From Plenodomus lindquistii (Eukaryota; Ascomycota; Dothideomycetes; Pleosporales; Leptosphaeriaceae): 64,000 bases of DNA. A model generated the notes under the pieces. The model made no database searches. It worked only from the letters and a program-made list of their open reading frames with translations, and was not told the DNA's origin. Both the position numbers and the translations under genes were made by a program. Shown piece by piece: positions 1-10,900 of the stretch. Position 1 is the stretch's first letter. Each line of letters starts with the position of its first letter. Where the stretch lies: positions 496,001 through 560,000 of the forward strand of contig JANUWI010000001.1 in assembly GCA_025504975.1 (NCBI GenBank), given 5' to 3'.

Positions 1-432
1 GCGGGTGGAGACTTGTATAGTTGTTGTGGGGAGCGGGGAGGGTGTGAGACCTGTGTGCTGCTGTGATGAGTAGGTATTTTGTACTTTAGTACGCTACTTT
101 GGTGTGATTGGGTGGTGGAATGGGGGGGGGGAGGGGGGAGGGAAGTTAAGTTGGGTGGGCATGCGAATGGGAATCGGAATGGGGTGGGATGGGATATGAG
201 TACCGATAGCAGAATGCACGACTTCGATTAGCGTCGCAGTTTGCACCCAGCGTGTTCGCGGCTCCGTCGCTGCGAAAATCGCAGCCTTGGATTCGTGAAG
301 ATGTGAGAGTGTGGTTGTCAAGATGGAGAGCCAGAGTGTGGCGAAGAGCGTGTTAAAGGTGGTTAGGTAGAGGGTTCGTGGTGTCCATTCCACCTTAATA
401 CTACTGGATTGTCTGGGTGGATGTTGGGCCAT
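1..432 (-). CDS. PHS1: 3-hydroxyacyl-CoA dehydratase (PHS1/HACD family), 5' part, runs off the left edge
   Basis: Two exons are visible: 432-204 (76 codons plus 1 base) and 50 to beyond base 1, with a 153-nt intron 203-51 (GTACTC..CACACAG). The ATG is at 432. Residues about 20-75 carry the family signature: YLTTFNTLFATLW in the first membrane segment, then WVQTATLIEVVHSAIG. The phase-1 junction gives GLTPSPLPTTTIQVSTR, which matches the family's G-L-x-x-S-P-x-x-T-T-x-x-Q-V-x-S-R block. In this family the protein is an ER multi-pass enzyme that removes water from 3-hydroxyacyl-CoA in very-long-chain fatty acid elongation. The catalytic Tyr/Glu region lies outside the window and cannot be checked. 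It is downstream of, and on the same strand as, the CCCH gene. The family call is by recognition, not by search. Confidence 0.82.
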
Positions 433-1493
433 GGGCTGTTGGAGCTTGGGGAATTTGTGGATGGGAGTGGTGTTAGGCAGGGCTTTGATATGGGATTTGG
501 TGTTGGGGGGTTTTTTTTCTCTTCATGTGCAGAGTTGGAGTCTGAGGTTGGAAAGGGCGGTTCGGGGAGGGAGCGAATGTGGGTTCTTGGGCCGAGGCTA
601 GGTGGTGTGGTGGGAACTTCACCATTTTTATGAGTTAACATCTTTGGGAGAACTATCGTGGAGTCTTGTTGCTGGTTTTATGGTGCTTGGGGCGATGCAT
701 GTCTTCGCCTGGAAAGTGGTGTTGGGGTAAGGGTGGTCAGGCGATGGCGTTGTGCCGAGTGGTCACTTGTCTTTTCATCTGGCGAATTGATACTAGGGAT
801 GTGGTCACAATATGCTTAGTATCATGAAGGTGAGACTTATGAGGGTGTTTGATCATGTTGTGCTTTTTGGCTATAAAGATGCATTGAGCTCTGGCTGGAG
901 ACGATTTCCTATGAAAAACACGATATCAGCATAAGAGTCAGAAATATGGAGTTTTAATTTTCATCATATCTTTGACATTTTGCTATTCTACCCTTCTTTA
1001 TTGGTCGTTTCTCATGTTTTGAATAGCCGTTTGTCATTATTGATATCTTTCTCGTATATTTTGTTTTCCAAGACTGCGCTTCATTTGCCTTTTGATACAT
1101 GTCTCTCAATTTTTGGTACTGGTTTTGCTTTACTGATTATTTTTTATTCAAGGTAGTACTAGTCTCAATGGGCTGCATGTTCATCGCATCAACCTTTCCT
1201 AATTTGTACGATCTTCGACTTCATATCGTAAATCTGTGATCTACAGAGATTCGTACCCGGGTTTTAAAACACTAGTTGTTCTTGGAGTGTGATTTGTTTC
1301 GCCGTGATATTGCTCGGAGGCTAACTGTGAACCATGATACTTGTCGCAAGTGTAGCATCTTCGTTCGAGTGTGGCCGGACTGAGTGCGGCTCAGGCGCTG
1401 CCACAGACGTTGGCAGTGATCATCACTATCATGATGACCATGTCGTTGTTTGTTGTGTATGGAGTCCAGCTAGGAAGCCCTTCAAAGGGTTTG
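433..1493. other. Intergenic, no gene seen
   Basis: This is the stretch between the PHS1 start and the CCCH stop. Bases about 640-1330 are noticeably A/T-richer than the coding flanks and hold no credible open frame. It should contain the PHS1 promoter and the 3' UTR of the CCCH gene. Small open frames at 409-633 and 1334-1735 on the + strand look like chance frames. Confidence 0.5.
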
Positions 1494-2996
1494 TTACTTG
1501 CCACCGCGGCTACGGGTCTTGCCACGCCCTCCATTTCCTCCGCCACGGCCCTGCGCGGACTTGCGGCCACCCGAAGCGTTTCGAGAACCAGTGGGAGTGC
1601 CATCTGCCTGTTCCTGGCTCTGGTGGTGGTGGTGGTTGTTGTGCTTGTAAGGACGAGGTGCGTCATAGCCGTCTTTCTCACTCTCAGTATGGCGCTTCCG
1701 GCTTGCACCCTTTCCTAGGTTCTTGGGACCGGTAGGTATATTGATACCAGTGATTGCGTGGTGGTCTTCGTCTTGATACTCACGCCGCAGTGCGGGCGAA
1801 GGAAGCTCTTGACAAGAGCCTTGAGTAGATGAGGTAACACTCCCGTATTTGAGATCGGAAGACTTTGAGCGATGATTAGGTAGGATCTCATTTTCTTTCA
1901 AAGAACTAGGGTTTTTAGGGCCGTCATCTTTGTGCTTAAATGCGCAGACCGCGCCGTTCTCGCACTTGGTACGTAAGGTGGACTTGGAGCACATCTTGCC
2001 CTCGTGATCATGGGAGAAGTGGCAGTTGTCGCCCTTAGCACATCCATTGATGGTGTTGACCCAGGTGCACAACTTCTTCTTCGTCACGATAGTGTGGTCG
2101 AAAGGGCAGGAATCGCCCTTGCTACAAGAATCAGCGAACTTGCAAGGGATGTTCGCACGAGAGTTAGAAAGCGGCGCGTTTGTGGAAAGTGGGGCGGCGG
2201 TCTGGAAGGTACTTTGGGCCGTCTGAGTGTCGATGCTGAGGCCGTCAGACTGGTCTGTGGTCCCTATCAACGTTGGTTCCAATATAGGCTCAAAAATGGC
2301 GTCGTCGTTGGCGTCTTCGGAAACATCCTGCGTGACAGGTTCCTCTACGCCAACAATCTTCAACAATACCTCAATCTTCAGGCCATTGACGGTGAAGCTC
2401 AAGTCAATGGTATCGCCAATTGTATTGGCCCCCGCGGTAGATAGTATTGCGGGGGCAAGGGTTAGTTGGGTATGAAGGCCGCTGATAAGTGCCTGCCGAG
2501 CATACTCAGCCATCCATTTATTGTTTAAGCCAGCTTCGATGAATTCTTCTTCGTCCGTTGCCTTGCCAGTGACAACATCAACGATCTTGCCGCTCTCATC
2601 AAATGAGATCGTAGTCTCAGTTGCCTCGAGCTTGTCATCTTCAGAAGCAATAAAAGTTTCCTCAATTCCGTCATTTTCGTCAATGTATAAATCGTACTCG
2701 TCCTCATCGTTGATTGAAGTTAGAGAATCATCAGTGAACACGGTGGTGCAGACGTTTCTTTCAGCAACTACAGTTGCTTCTTTGACGACAAAGGCATCCT
2801 TCGCAAGGGCTGTGGCGGTATCGCTGGCGATTTGGGTCTCGACTGCTTCTATTGGGTTAAGGTCAATGGCCGCCTTCGTAGTGGATGGCTTATTTGTCGC
2901 TCGCTTGGCAGCTTTAGCAACAGGCGCAGCTTTGGAAGGTTTGACTTTCTTGGCCATAGAACTAGCGTCAGTCGGGGCGGTCTTGCGTTTGGCCAT
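1494..2996 (-). CDS. Nuclear-type protein with three CCCH zinc fingers and a Gly/Arg-rich tail
   Basis: Single-exon frame of 500 aa; ATG at 2996 and stop at 1494. The N-terminus (1-40) is Lys/Ala-rich with basic clusters such as MAKRKTAP and KKVKPSK, suggesting nuclear import. Residues about 90-160 are acidic. Around residues 283-355 there are three CCCH fingers: CKFADSCSKGDSCPFDH (C-x5-C-x5-C-x3-H), CTWVNTINGCAKGDNCHFSH (C-x8-C-x5-C-x3-H) and CSKSTLRTKCENGAVCAFKH (C-x8-C-x5-C-x3-H). The C-terminus has a poly-His stretch followed by RGRGGGNGGRGK repeats. In this family such fingers bind RNA, and the Gly/Arg tail is also typical of RNA-binding proteins. No specific orthologue is recognised. 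The RNA role is inference from domain content; the gene itself is secure. Confidence 0.85.
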   Translation of the reverse strand: MAKRKTAPTDASSMAKKVKPSKAAPVAKAAKRATNKPSTTKAAIDLNPIEAVETQIASDTATALAKDAFVVKEATVVAERNVCTTVFTDDSLTSINDEDEYDLYIDENDGIEETFIASEDDKLEATETTISFDESGKIVDVVTGKATDEEEFIEAGLNNKWMAEYARQALISGLHTQLTLAPAILSTAGANTIGDTIDLSFTVNGLKIEVLLKIVGVEEPVTQDVSEDANDDAIFEPILEPTLIGTTDQSDGLSIDTQTAQSTFQTAAPLSTNAPLSNSRANIPCKFADSCSKGDSCPFDHTIVTKKKLCTWVNTINGCAKGDNCHFSHDHEGKMCSKSTLRTKCENGAVCAFKHKDDGPKNPSSLKENEILPNHRSKSSDLKYGSVTSSTQGSCQELPSPALRREYQDEDHHAITGINIPTGPKNLGKGASRKRHTESEKDGYDAPRPYKHNNHHHHQSQEQADGTPTGSRNASGGRKSAQGRGGGNGGRGKTRSRGGK

Positions 2997-5940
2997 GGCG
3001 ATGATGTTGTGGGGTGTTGAAAAGTCTCGGTGAATGTAAGGTTAATCGGGTTGAGATGAAGGTTGGCAAATGGGTAGCCGACAGATGCAGTCCAAAAGTT
3101 TGACTCTATTTTGTGATATTTTAGAGAAAAAGAGACAAAGAGAGAGCCGCAGTGGAAGACAAGAATATGTAGCGGAAGGGGCCAACCTCCTGCGCCTGGG
3201 CCATGGAGAGAGTCGCAATGCGCTACGGTTTCCCACACGAACCTTACAAATGAACGGACAAGACTTTACTACTTTGAGCTCTACGATTCATCACTTGCGC
3301 TTTGTCTTGGGGGCATGCGACAATAAGTGGGGTCGTTATCTTTTCACAGTGTCTTTGTCACCGCGGTAATGGGAAGAAAGTAGTGAAAGGGGAAAGCCAA
3401 ACTGCTAGATACTACACCGCCACGCTGCGTGAACAATCTGTATTCATCCAATCTAATTAGTAGAACAGTATCCAAGCTTTCTACTGCTTATCTCACTACA
3501 TAGATCTTACTAGTCACCCTACCGGTAACGATTCAAACGCGCTTCCAAATGTAGCTCCAAGCTGCTGGCGAGATGTGTTCTGATCAAGCATCTCGCCGTT
3601 CAGACGGGCGTGCCGCTGTACGTATTGTCAACAATGAATGTGGCCCCCTGCCATTTTAGACATCCTGTAGTGCCGTGAATCCTCACGTCGAAGCTCGCCC
3701 CAAAATCACAAGCACAGCCTTTGGGAAGAGATTCAAGTCTCTGATAATTGCGTATGATCATCATAGCGCAGGACAAGTCCACATCAAACCACAAAATCAC
3801 TTCTAAGACTTCAATTGCTTAGTTGAAGATTAACACATTAACAAAGAGGCGCCTGAGCCCAAAGACTTATGAAGCTGGAGGCTCTCAACGTGTTAGCCAA
3901 ATGAGGGCCCGCAACGTCCCGAATTCATATTCTTGTAAAACTCCGGATAACGCGATCGTTGTTTACGTTCTTCTCTATGAGGTGTTACCTCTGAACGTCA
4001 AATTTAATAACGGAATTCGCTATCATCTGCAAGATCAGCACCCAGTGACATGAACAATCTAGCGGTATCGCACTGCGGTCTATTTGGCGGTTTGCATGAA
4101 GCCTGTGACATTCATGTTACATAGAGCATCAATTACGCAACTCTTCTCTAGAGTTTTTGCATCAGACCTACCTTTGTTTTCAGTACGCTGTGTCCAGAGT
4201 CTATGAGCAAACTCGTCGAAAAATTCTCACCTGTGTACTGAAATTGTCATTGTTAGGCGAAGTCTTTGTAAGTCAATTTCGACAACATGGCGTAGAGAAC
4301 TGCCTAGCAGAACTGTGACCCTTCTTCACTCCTTTAAACAAATTTACAGGGGCTTTTGATTTGATTCATTGAGCTTTTGCATTCAAGGAACGTGCCTGAT
4401 AACAAAAAAACCGGGTTCTAACGGCCAGTCATACTCGCATCAGTAGATTTTCTCTTACGCAATACTCTAGATAAAAGAGATGGCACAGCTAGCGGGTCTT
4501 TGTGACAGGAAAATCTTCAAAAAAGAAAGGTTGGTGCGACACCTGTGTGATTCGAACACACGCTCCCGAAGGAACTGGCTGACTTTCCCTCGTGATGAAG
4601 GACTAGCAGGCCAGCGCGTTAACCACCTGTAGGTTGTTAGAAACCATTTCCCGTGCCTAGATTGAGGGCTTCACTTACTCCGCTGAGTTGATGTTAGCAT
4701 TTGATTCGGGTACTCAAATCAGGATTTGTCCACTAACCCAAAGTGCCCGAGATAAGCTGGTATTGCTGATTGATGACAAATTGTAAAAACTTTTGCAATA
4801 TATTGGACAGCGATTCAAGAAAGGAGCGACCGACGTATTAGGAAGTAGCGATTGTTTATCACGGAAAGCACGATGGGCGAGCGGGGTGGTTGTGGTGAAT
4901 AGTGGGGAAGTGTGAAGTCACGTATATAAGCGGGGTTTACCCCACTTGTCGGCTGATAGCGGGACATGGGAGTTGACCATTGCAACCGTGGCTTACCTAG
5001 AACCTCAGTCATCTAAGTCTGAAATACTCAGTCAAGTGGCTCGCATTGACTTGACTAATATAAGAACATGCCTCAGTGTCTTGTTCAAAACACCACGCCG
5101 TCTTGAGATTGAAGACACGTTGCCATCTTGGTATAGAACCGTGACCGAAATAACCAAGATACAAACCAGTGAGAACCTCTTCAGATTCCAGCAATCTAAT
5201 CGCGGACAACATTAGTCTCCAGACTGGTGATCAAGTGCAGCGATTTCTCCATGGACGTCATCTGCAGCTGACCATGCATTTTGCTCGCCCAGTGCATGGC
5301 GCCTGAGCTTCCAGTATCTAGAACAGTCTGTGGGCACTCCCTGGGCGGAGTAGATCATTGTTCTTTCCGATGATCGAAGCTTCCTCCTCAACTTTACCCT
5401 TCTATCATCACGAAAATGATATGTAGAAGGACTTCATGGAAATGTTGACATGCACTTCCGCACGATGACTCACCCGGAACACTGCAGATGGTAGCGATTC
5501 CTGAACAAAATCTTGCATAGAGTGTAGGCAATACGCGATAGAAAACTCGCTTTGTCTAGCCTTTAATCAGCAGTTTGAGGCTCTGCGCGTCTCCGGCTGC
5601 GTGGACCTGGTAGATTGATACAACAATGTAGCTAGAAGCCTCGCCCTGAGTTGACTTTTGTATTCGTGATCATGGCGGCAAATACTTGTGAAACTTCACG
5701 CTACTCAACAATTTCAAAGCTCACGACGGTTTGGGCTGATGTCCAATCTGATTCAAGAAGCCATGTCTACAGGTATTACAAAAATGCCACACCACCTACC
5801 GAAACTACCAGTCTCAACGAAAAGTGCGAATGATCGATCCACCCCAACGCCGACGCTGTTGCTTGGTTACTATACAAAGGAAAAGGGAACGTTGTGTCCA
5901 ACAGATCTAAGGGTCGAGAAAAACCGATGAGGGAAGCACA
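2997..5940. other. Long intergenic region with a tRNA relic, no protein gene seen
   Basis: Nearly 3 kb between the CCCH start and the MFS stop. All open frames are below 100 codons, overlap in several frames and show no recognisable motif. The only interpretable content is the tRNA-Ser-like sequence at 4537-4636. The first 300 bases presumably hold the CCCH promoter. Confidence 0.5.
4537..4636 (-). pseudogene. Degenerate intron-containing tRNA-Ser(GCU)
   Basis: Read on the minus strand, the 3' half is a good class II tRNA-Ser. There is a T arm GTGTG-TTCGAAT-CACAC, 3' acceptor strand AGGTGTC with discriminator G, a short variable arm, and an anticodon stem CTGGC/GCCAG. The loop CTGCTA holds anticodon GCT, followed by an intron of about 23 nt at the canonical position after base 37. 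The 5' part is poor: the expected partner GACACCT is not present (only ACCT of ACAACCT pairs), and the D arm is shortened around GGTGGTTAACGCG. I read this as a decaying or 5'-disrupted copy rather than a working gene. The 5' end is approximate. Decisive check: tRNAscan-SE score and covariance alignment. Confidence 0.6.
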
Positions 5941-7947
5941 CTACGCCGCCTGTTCGTCGTCTGCATGCTCGGATGCAAGTTTGTCAGGTTCATCAAAATA
6001 TACTGCGACTTTGTTAGCGATTTGCTCAGCATGCGACATGTTCCTCAAACTCACCATGAGGCCTTACAAACCAGCTACATGCAAAGGCTGCACCAAAAGT
6101 CACCGTCAAGCAGACGAATACAGTCTGCCTGTAGCTACCCACAGTCGCACTGTAAATGCCGTTGAAAATGGTAGGACCAACCACTCTCGACACAGCATGC
6201 AGCAGACCGGTCGCGCCCAGTAGCTGACCGACTTTCTCCTGTGGAACATGCTTGGTCAGAGCCGCGCCTAGAGTCGGCGAACCGATACCACCGATAGACG
6301 CAAGAGCTCCAGATAGGGCAAACAGCTCTCCCCTGCGGGCAAGCGTGAATCCAAGGTAGCCCAGCATGTCGAAGAAAATAGCTGCGCGAATGATAGACAG
6401 ATCAAGAAGGTCCGAACCAGACTTTCGTAGACGTGATGTGCCGTTCTTCCCACGTACCAGACGCGTTATTGTTGGGAGGATGACAAGCAGGGCGAAGACG
6501 CGACAGCTGTTGACAATGGTGACAAAGCGGCCGGACTCCAACTCTTGCCAACCAAATTGACGGCGTGTGTACACAAGAACAACACCCATCGCTCCCATTG
6601 CTACACCAAACATAATCGTGTCTGTGGCGGCAAGGAGTGCAAGGTTCCACCGCACAGCGGATGAAGTGCCAGGGCCCGTGGGCCAGAGAATCTTAAGCGG
6701 CTCGAACAGGTTGAGCGATCGCAGTTGATTGATCCAATCAGACGCGGGACCAAGCCTTTGCGCCTCTACCTCATATTTCTCGCGTGCAGCTTCCTGGCGA
6801 GATTTGCTGAGCGATTCGGGCACGAGGAATGTAAGGAACAGGATGAAGAAGATGTGCACACCCAGAGCCATGTAGAAAATGAGGAGCACCGCGTCAGTCT
6901 TGCCGACGTACTTCTGGCGGGCGTCGATGATGTAGCCGGCAAGGGCAGGACCTACGGCGATTCCAGTGAACAGGCAAGCGTGAAAATAGGAGAATGCGAC
7001 GTTGCGTCTTTGAGGCGAAACGCAATCAGATGCGTATGAATGTGCGACAGCCATGCCAATAATGAAGGATCCAGATAAGCCCTCGAGACAGTATCCGACC
7101 AAGATCCAGTTGACGTGAAAAGCCTCGGGAAATTTGGCAGCCAGAATTGTGAGCACCTCGCCAAAAAGAGCACCACATGTGTTGAAAATCATGAACTTCT
7201 TTCTTCCATACCGGTCGGACAGTGAACCGATCTTGGGGCTGACGACCGCGGAAAGGATACCAGAACATAGGCCAGCGTAGAGGAGGAACAGCGAAGAGCG
7301 AGATGAGACGGCATCGTTCTGGCAGCGATCCACCCCAGGATCCATGGGGCCAGAGATGGGGTCGGTTCCTAGTGAATCGTAGTACTCCTCACAAACCAGA
7401 TCCATAATCAGGTTGATCTTTGGTACTATGATACCACCAAATGCAGTCGTGAACAGCAGGAACGGCGGGAGCAGCCAATATATCTGGTTGTGTCAGCAAT
7501 TGGAGCATATCGGCCTGCCTACGATATGCATACCGAGGGTCGTTTCCACCATGGTAGCCCCCGAAAGTCCTTGTCTCCATCCCATGCATCCTCGCTGTCA
7601 TCCTCGTTGTCGCCGTTCGCGCTTCCATAGCCGTTCCTCGTAGGGCTCAGAAGTGGCGCATCTTCATTCTCGCTATCTGCTCCAGGCGAATGCACTCCTG
7701 GTCTATTCGGCATGTACACAGGCACACTTGACTTGTTGGCGCGTGCTCGCAGTTCTTGGTCTACATCGATGTCCTCGACGAATGCGGCGTCGGTGCTGCA
7801 GGCCATCCTGGCGTAGACGGGAGGCGAAGATGATGTGGAGTTCTTTGACTTGGGCGGGGACCAGAGAGGACGGAAGGATGAATGTGAGTTATGATCGCGT
7901 GCACATTGCTGGAGTTCTACTGCTTCAAAGGTCAGATCATCATCCAT
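5941..7947 (-). CDS. Major facilitator superfamily transporter, TetA/SLC46-like
   Basis: Three exons: 7947-7534, 7483-6055 and 6002-5941, with introns of 50 nt (GTATGC..CCAG) and 52 nt (GTGAGT..CGCAG with branch GCTAAC). The product is about 634 aa. Residues 1-135 form a hydrophilic, acidic cytosolic tail containing DAPLLSP. About 12 membrane segments follow. The motif-A loop GSLSDRYGRKK after segment 2 identifies an MFS proton antiporter-type carrier, and CEEYY plus DRCQND lie in the first external loop. The second intron is easy to miss: without it the protein would end in GEFEEHVAC, while splicing at the strong GTGAGT gives a 20-residue acidic tail ending DDEQAA. Substrate unknown. It stands alone beside the gene desert. 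Plasma membrane or vacuole location is inference. Confidence 0.82.
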
Positions 7948-10900
7948 CGAGTCGCGCGATTCTGGAGATCGTGATGTCGCAGTGCTGAGTGTCAGAGTAC
8001 ATTGCGCACGTTGCTGCTACAGTTCCAACTCCGCTGCAGTGCGCCTTATCAGCTTACCAAGTATAGAACGCCTCACAGTAAGCCGCGAGAACACCAAGCA
8101 CAATATTCAACAGCAAGAAGATAGAACGTTGTTGGAGCAAAGTCACCAACGCTTCGTCCGCAACACTTGTCCGCTAGTCGCTGGCTTGTTTCCTGAGACA
8201 GGGAGACTTTCGTGGTTCGCTGGGCCAAATTCGTCATGACGTTTCCATCCCGTATCTGATCGGAGTGTCGGCCGCGAGTGATCCCCGATTGGCGCTAGCT
8301 GCGTTTGTGGCTGAACGTATCGACGACAATACTTTTGCTTTTGCCTTTCATATTCTGGGTGCGTGCTGATAATCAACTCTACACGTGTCGCTCTGTTGTG
8401 AAGACCGATGCTCTTGTCAGCATACGGTATCGGCGGACAGGGCCGTGCCCCTGTCGATCATCACTGCGGCGCCACGGTCGGTCAAACATGGACACCCGCC
8501 GGCCCAACTTACATACTGTGTACGTACACCATCGCTGACAAACCATACCGAGTGAGATGCAATGCGGCTGCTCTTCAATGTCGAAACTGCTTTCCGAAAG
8601 ATCGCGGCAAACATGCCCTGATGCTGCTGTCTTCACATCATTACATGGCTGGTCCTATGCCTGACAGTTGTACATAGTGAACGCGCCGTCCAGATGGTGA
8701 AGACGAAGTTTGGTCATGCCTCCTGTCCAACGATGAGGTTCTTGAGATGCCCTTGAAGCTCTCGATGTGTCTCCTTAGGTGTGTGTGCTGAAGTAAATAT
8801 CTTCAAGGCGCAAACCAAACTCTTGCAAAACGCTTAGATCGACCCACGATCGCTGGACGTTATGTGTCATGAGAGAGAATTTGGTCCTTCATCACGAGAT
8901 CTTCGAATACTACTTTGCCGGCTGTTTGCTTTGCTTGTCGCTGCGAGTGGTTGTAAATGATCGGCTGCGACTGAACTTACGTCGACTGCTACAGCTGCCG
9001 CGCGGATTATGATGCGTAAGGGACAGTATGTACTATGCTCTTCCACCTCGAGTCACCCAATGTTCGACTTCGGTCAGTAACATGGTGACTCCTTCTTCTA
9101 ATTCAACCACACAACTCGTCAGTCGTCATCGCCAAGATTGGTCTTGGAATTTCCAGCGTCGTAAGTGTTGTCGCAAGAAGGACGCTCACTGATGATGACT
9201 GCAGAACTCCACTCCGGTTTTCCTGCATATGCCAACATCAGAGAGGGGCTGGACAGGATAATCGCATTGCCCGCGGGATTTCAAGTTTTAGCACACCTGA
9301 GTTCTGGGCGCGTATGCCACGGTATGCCTTCCCTCTGCTAGCTCGAGTCTAGTCAGACGTATCTTCAGTCAGGTCTGAAAGCAGTGCAATGACGCATAGA
9401 CCGTGGTCAAGCAGCGTCCATTAAGAACCAAGCTTTCTGCCTCTGGATTTCGAATACGAAGGATGCGCCGTGCTATACGTGAGCGAGGGAAACCGTTGAA
9501 TAAGTTCACCTGGGGATGGAAAAAGAATGCGAAGGTTGACACGATCAAGTGACTTTGGTGATGGATCTTCTTGGCAGAATCAATGTCACGATGTTGATCC
9601 TAGATTTCGACACAAGAACGCTCACCGTACAGCCCAAACATGTCAAGCTTGGCCATCCATCCAACCAGTTTCCCAAACTAGTATGCGATTGTAACCGGCG
9701 GAGATGCAGCAGAGCGTGTAGTAAGCATAATCGCTGCACTCAGTGTAAGCGTACGCGAGCGTCCTACGCGTAATCGCAAGATGAGTTCACTAGTCGACAC
9801 ATCCCGATAACAGTCCCGCGCACCGTCAGCATTCACTCATCGGTAGTGAGATCTCTCAACCCCCAGGTGCCTCAAAATTCCCTCTTGGAGATCCGGTAGA
9901 CGTTGCTGACACGACCTCGGTAAGCAGAACGAGCACTAGCTCCCCGTTACTATCAATTCTAAGGTCATTTCACAAGTCCCTCGACGGACTTTACATCTTG
10001 GCCTACCAAAAATGTTATGTGCCAAACAACGGGATCATGCGAACACCTCATGACGTGCATGATTGTCTGACTGCATGGGCTTAGGTTACCACGGTAGTCG
10101 CATGCTCAGTATGAGTCCTTCACGCCGCGGATACATCGAATGAGCGCTCAATCCAGCTGTGCTGATGACATTACGATACAGGGACGGGACGGGATAGATA
10201 CCGCAGTCCTTCATCCAGATGGTGGCGTGTCTCACAAATCGCCGGTACCTGATCTACGCACTGATCATGGGCGAAAGTCAAGGCAATCAGGTGTTAGGAA
10301 GTTTTGAGGCGTCAACTACCCTCAGCCCTATGGCCTTCGTGTTACAGCCTCGTCTGTAGATTAGGCAACCAGACTCCGCCCCCAAACCTGATTGCTTCCG
10401 AAGGAAGCTCTTACGGTCAAATAGCTGTAGGGGGCCTTAAATTTGGTAGGAGCGCCACTTTCTATTTGCGGATGGAGCGGATCTGTGATTGGCCCAACAG
10501 GGGGCGCCGGTTTGACATCATTGTTGGTAATTATTTCATCACGTGATAATCCTTTTACTAGCACCCTAGGTTCGCACGCGTGTACTACCTCTATACGTGC
10601 TACCTCTATGTGTGCACGCTACCTCTATAACATGATAAGCATTGCGTACACTGTAACCATATTTGATTGTAAGACTTCCTCGGAAGCACTCTCAGCCGTG
10701 ATTCACGTCTGACAGATCTACGTTTCTGGTCGCCTGATCCCCAATCCCGTACTTAGTCCGAAGACGTTTCTTGATATTGTGGTCCTTCAAATCTGAACTA
10801 CATCATGTACGACAAAACATCTTCAAGTAGCGTTGCAATCGTTGCCCTATGGCATGATGGTATGAATTAGTCTAGCTCTGATCATGCAGCCACTTACATG

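Noticed and set aside
1334..1735. 133-codon + strand frame
   Set aside because: Overlaps the 3' end of the CCCH gene on the other strand and shows no domain.
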